41,883 nt of DNA from assembly GCA_003551215.1 (NCBI GenBank), contig PUMD01000153.1, forward strand, positions 1 through 41,883, read 5' to 3'. Every line of letters starts with the position of its first letter. The stretch's first letter is position 1. The notes under the pieces are model-generated. The model searched no databases, was not told where the DNA came from, and saw only the letters and a list, made by a program, of their open reading frames with translations. Below, piece after piece: positions 40,651 to 41,883 of this stretch. Source of the DNA: Clostridia bacterium (GTDB lineage Bacteria; Bacillota; Sulfobacillia; SLMV01). Made by a program: the position numbers and the translations under genes.

Positions 40651-41615
40651 CAACGATGTTCGCTGGATAGAAATTGTCTGGCTTCCTCTGTCAGATCGCT
40701 AACTATTTCCCTTACAGATAAGACAGTGTCAATCAAATGCGCCCTTTCACCAGCAAAAACCAATCCTTCTTTCATGTTACCCCGTTGGGCTTGAACCAGC
40801 GCTTCCATGATGCAGAAACTGCGAGAGCATCTTTTCAAACAGAGGTAATTGCACATTTCACCGGTATTCACGCTTCCCTGCTGCCACCGGCTGAGAAATT
40901 CGTTCTTCAATACCCTGCCGGTCAAACCCACCGGACTGTCGATCAATACATCGCTTGCCGGGCCGGATTCCAGGTAGAGCTTTTTGAATTCATCATCGGC
41001 GGCACATTCCTCGCTGGCCACAAACCTCGAGCCCATCTGCACGCCGTCAGCACCAGAATAGAGCACTTCGCCTATATCCTTACCGTTAACTATGCCGCCT
41101 GCCGCAATGACCGGCACTCGAACCTTATCTTTGATTTCAGCCAACAGATTTTTCATGGGTTGGTCCGTACCCAGATGTCCCCCCGCCTCTTTACCTTCTA
41201 CCACGACCGCGGAAGCACCCAATTTCTCAGAAATTCGAGCCAGCTTGGCTGAAGATACGATGGGGACTATCTCCACTCCTTTTTCCCGGCAAATTTGGAA
41301 CATATCCCGGGAAAACCCCGCCCCTGCTACAACCAGGTCGATGCCTTCCTCTACCGATGCATGCAGCAGTTTTTTAAAGTTGCTCACTGCGATCATTATA
41401 TTCACACCGACAATCCCGTCAGACAACTCACGGGCTCGGCGAATCTGTGACATCAGTTCATCTGCTCTGAGGCCAGAACCGGCTATGATCCCAATACCGC
41501 CTTCATCCGCCACAGCAGCAGCTAGAGGAGCCGTAGATATCCTGACAGCCATGCCTCCCTGGATTATTGGGATCTTTGCCAGCAAATCACCAATCTTCAG
41601 ATTCGGTAATTCCAA
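40650..41615 (-). CDS. nitronate monooxygenase / FabK-like FMN flavoprotein
   Basis: About 321 residues from a TTG at 41615 (AAGGGGGG 9 nt upstream; the protein then begins MELPNLKIGD like its relatives). An ATG at 41645 and a frame to 41684 are weaker alternatives. A TIM-barrel FMN protein of the 2-nitropropane dioxygenase family: IPIIQGGMAVRIS at the first strand, GGIGIIAGSG, VVVEGKEAGGHLG (catalytic-region His of the family) and phosphate-binding PVIAAGGIVNGKD and GADGVQMGSRF. Members oxidise nitronates or act as enoyl-ACP reductase II (FabK). No fab genes are near, so the substrate is open. A cysteine-rich patch (CNYLCLKRCSRSFC) lies near residue 270. It stands alone at the window edge. 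Confidence 0.88.
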   Translation of the reverse strand: MELPNLKIGDLLAKIPIIQGGMAVRISTAPLAAAVADEGGIGIIAGSGLRADELMSQIRRARELSDGIVGVNIMIAVSNFKKLLHASVEEGIDLVVAGAGFSRDMFQICREKGVEIVPIVSSAKLARISEKLGASAVVVEGKEAGGHLGTDQPMKNLLAEIKDKVRVPVIAAGGIVNGKDIGEVLYSGADGVQMGSRFVASEECAADDEFKKLYLESGPASDVLIDSPVGLTGRVLKNEFLSRWQQGSVNTGEMCNYLCLKRCSRSFCIMEALVQAQRGNMKEGLVFAGERAHLIDTVLSVREIVSDLTEEARQFLSSEHR

Positions 41616-41820
41616 AATAGAAAGCCCCCCTTCAGTGAGACGCATTTTAAGCCAGTGGTTATCAATCCTACACGGCGATTGCAAAACTACTATTATCCAA
41701 GATACAGCAACTGTCCCGTATAATCAACATAACTCACTGCAATTGTCTGCGTCAAGCGATAGTGAGGCTTTCCCGTTGTACCCCCCTCATGGTGATTTGA
41801 GGCGGAGTTTTGGTGAGTTT

Positions 41821-41847
41821 CGAGGCAATTTTAAAAAATTTACCTCG
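41821..41847. repeat. AT-centred inverted repeat near the window end
   Basis: CGAGG and CCTCG flank an AATTTT/AAATTT core, giving an imperfect stem with few unpaired positions. It could be a terminator of an adjacent gene outside the window or an operator. Nothing else is seen between 41685 and 41883. Confidence 0.3.
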
Positions 41848-41883
41848 GTCGGGCTCCTCCCTTTTAGCTGCAAATACCATGTC

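Noticed and set aside
1..41883. CRISPR arrays, insertion sequences, prophage genes
   Set aside because: No regularly spaced direct repeats, no transposase or integrase signatures and no target-site duplications were noticed; the inverted repeats present are all short and intergenic.

Overview
The window reads as chromosomal DNA of an anaerobic, moderately high-GC Gram-positive-type bacterium, probably a Bacillota/Clostridia lineage that uses the acetyl-CoA (Wood-Ljungdahl) pathway as an acetogen or syntroph. This rests on strong AGGAGG-type ribosome sites, many GTG/TTG starts, ECF and lipoprotein-based uptake systems, and a MetF-MetV operon with NuoE/NuoF/NuoG-like subunits. The taxonomic call is inference. 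I see no transposase, phage gene, CRISPR array or rRNA.

Layout. 0-5.2 kb: a truncated tRNA-Val(TAC); a TrkA-like nucleotide-binding protein coupled to a ClC chloride transporter; two small membrane proteins of unknown role; an ABC-2 exporter pair. 5.2-9.4 kb: a 1243-residue MEDS-PAS-PAS-GAF-PAS-PAS-GGDEF-HD-GYP c-di-GMP protein. 9.5-15.2 kb (minus strand): an eight-gene operon behind a terminator-type leader resembling the molybdenum-cofactor (Moco) riboswitch. It encodes two extracytoplasmic proteins of the sulfite-oxidase molybdopterin-binding fold, an ECF transporter (S, A, A, T), a MobB-like GTPase with an added cysteine cluster, and a kinase-fold protein. 15.5-17.2 kb: an N-acyl-D-amino-acid deacylase. 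17.2-18.4 kb: gene-poor, with a possible hydrogenase-maturation-protease remnant.

18.4-27.7 kb: a cytosolic GAF histidine kinase and NarL-type regulator (plus strand) converge on a tightly overlapping minus-strand operon: dual-receiver protein, FdhA/NuoG-like Fe-S protein, NuoE, NuoF, MetV, MetF. The FdhA-like subunit has lost the catalytic Sec/Cys (Tyr347) and the next His, so it is unlikely to be a formate dehydrogenase. It looks more like an electron-transfer subunit of an NADH-linked methylenetetrahydrofolate reductase complex. A GC-rich repeated element lies in the leader.

27.9-31.5 kb: peptide-type SBP plus two permeases, with no ATPase genes beside them. 31.7-32.2 kb: a small P-loop kinase. 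32.4-33.6 kb: a promoter, a ~240-nt structured RNA ending in a textbook terminator, then a DRG-like TGS GTPase. 34.0-37.1 kb: an unknown lipoprotein and a cytosolic gamma-glutamyltransferase-like enzyme. 37.3-39.9 kb: a Mn/Zn-type ABC importer whose SBP has a changed metal ligand. 39.9-40.65 kb: gene-poor, with a possible S53-peptidase propeptide remnant. 40.65-41.6 kb: a nitronate monooxygenase/FabK-like flavoprotein.

The two most interesting systems are the Moco-riboswitch-type ECF operon, a candidate molybdopterin/Moco salvage or Mo-related uptake system, and the MetFV-NuoEF-pseudo-FdhA operon, a candidate new form of MTHFR electron-transfer complex. Riboswitch and family names come from recalled consensus features, not from searches.
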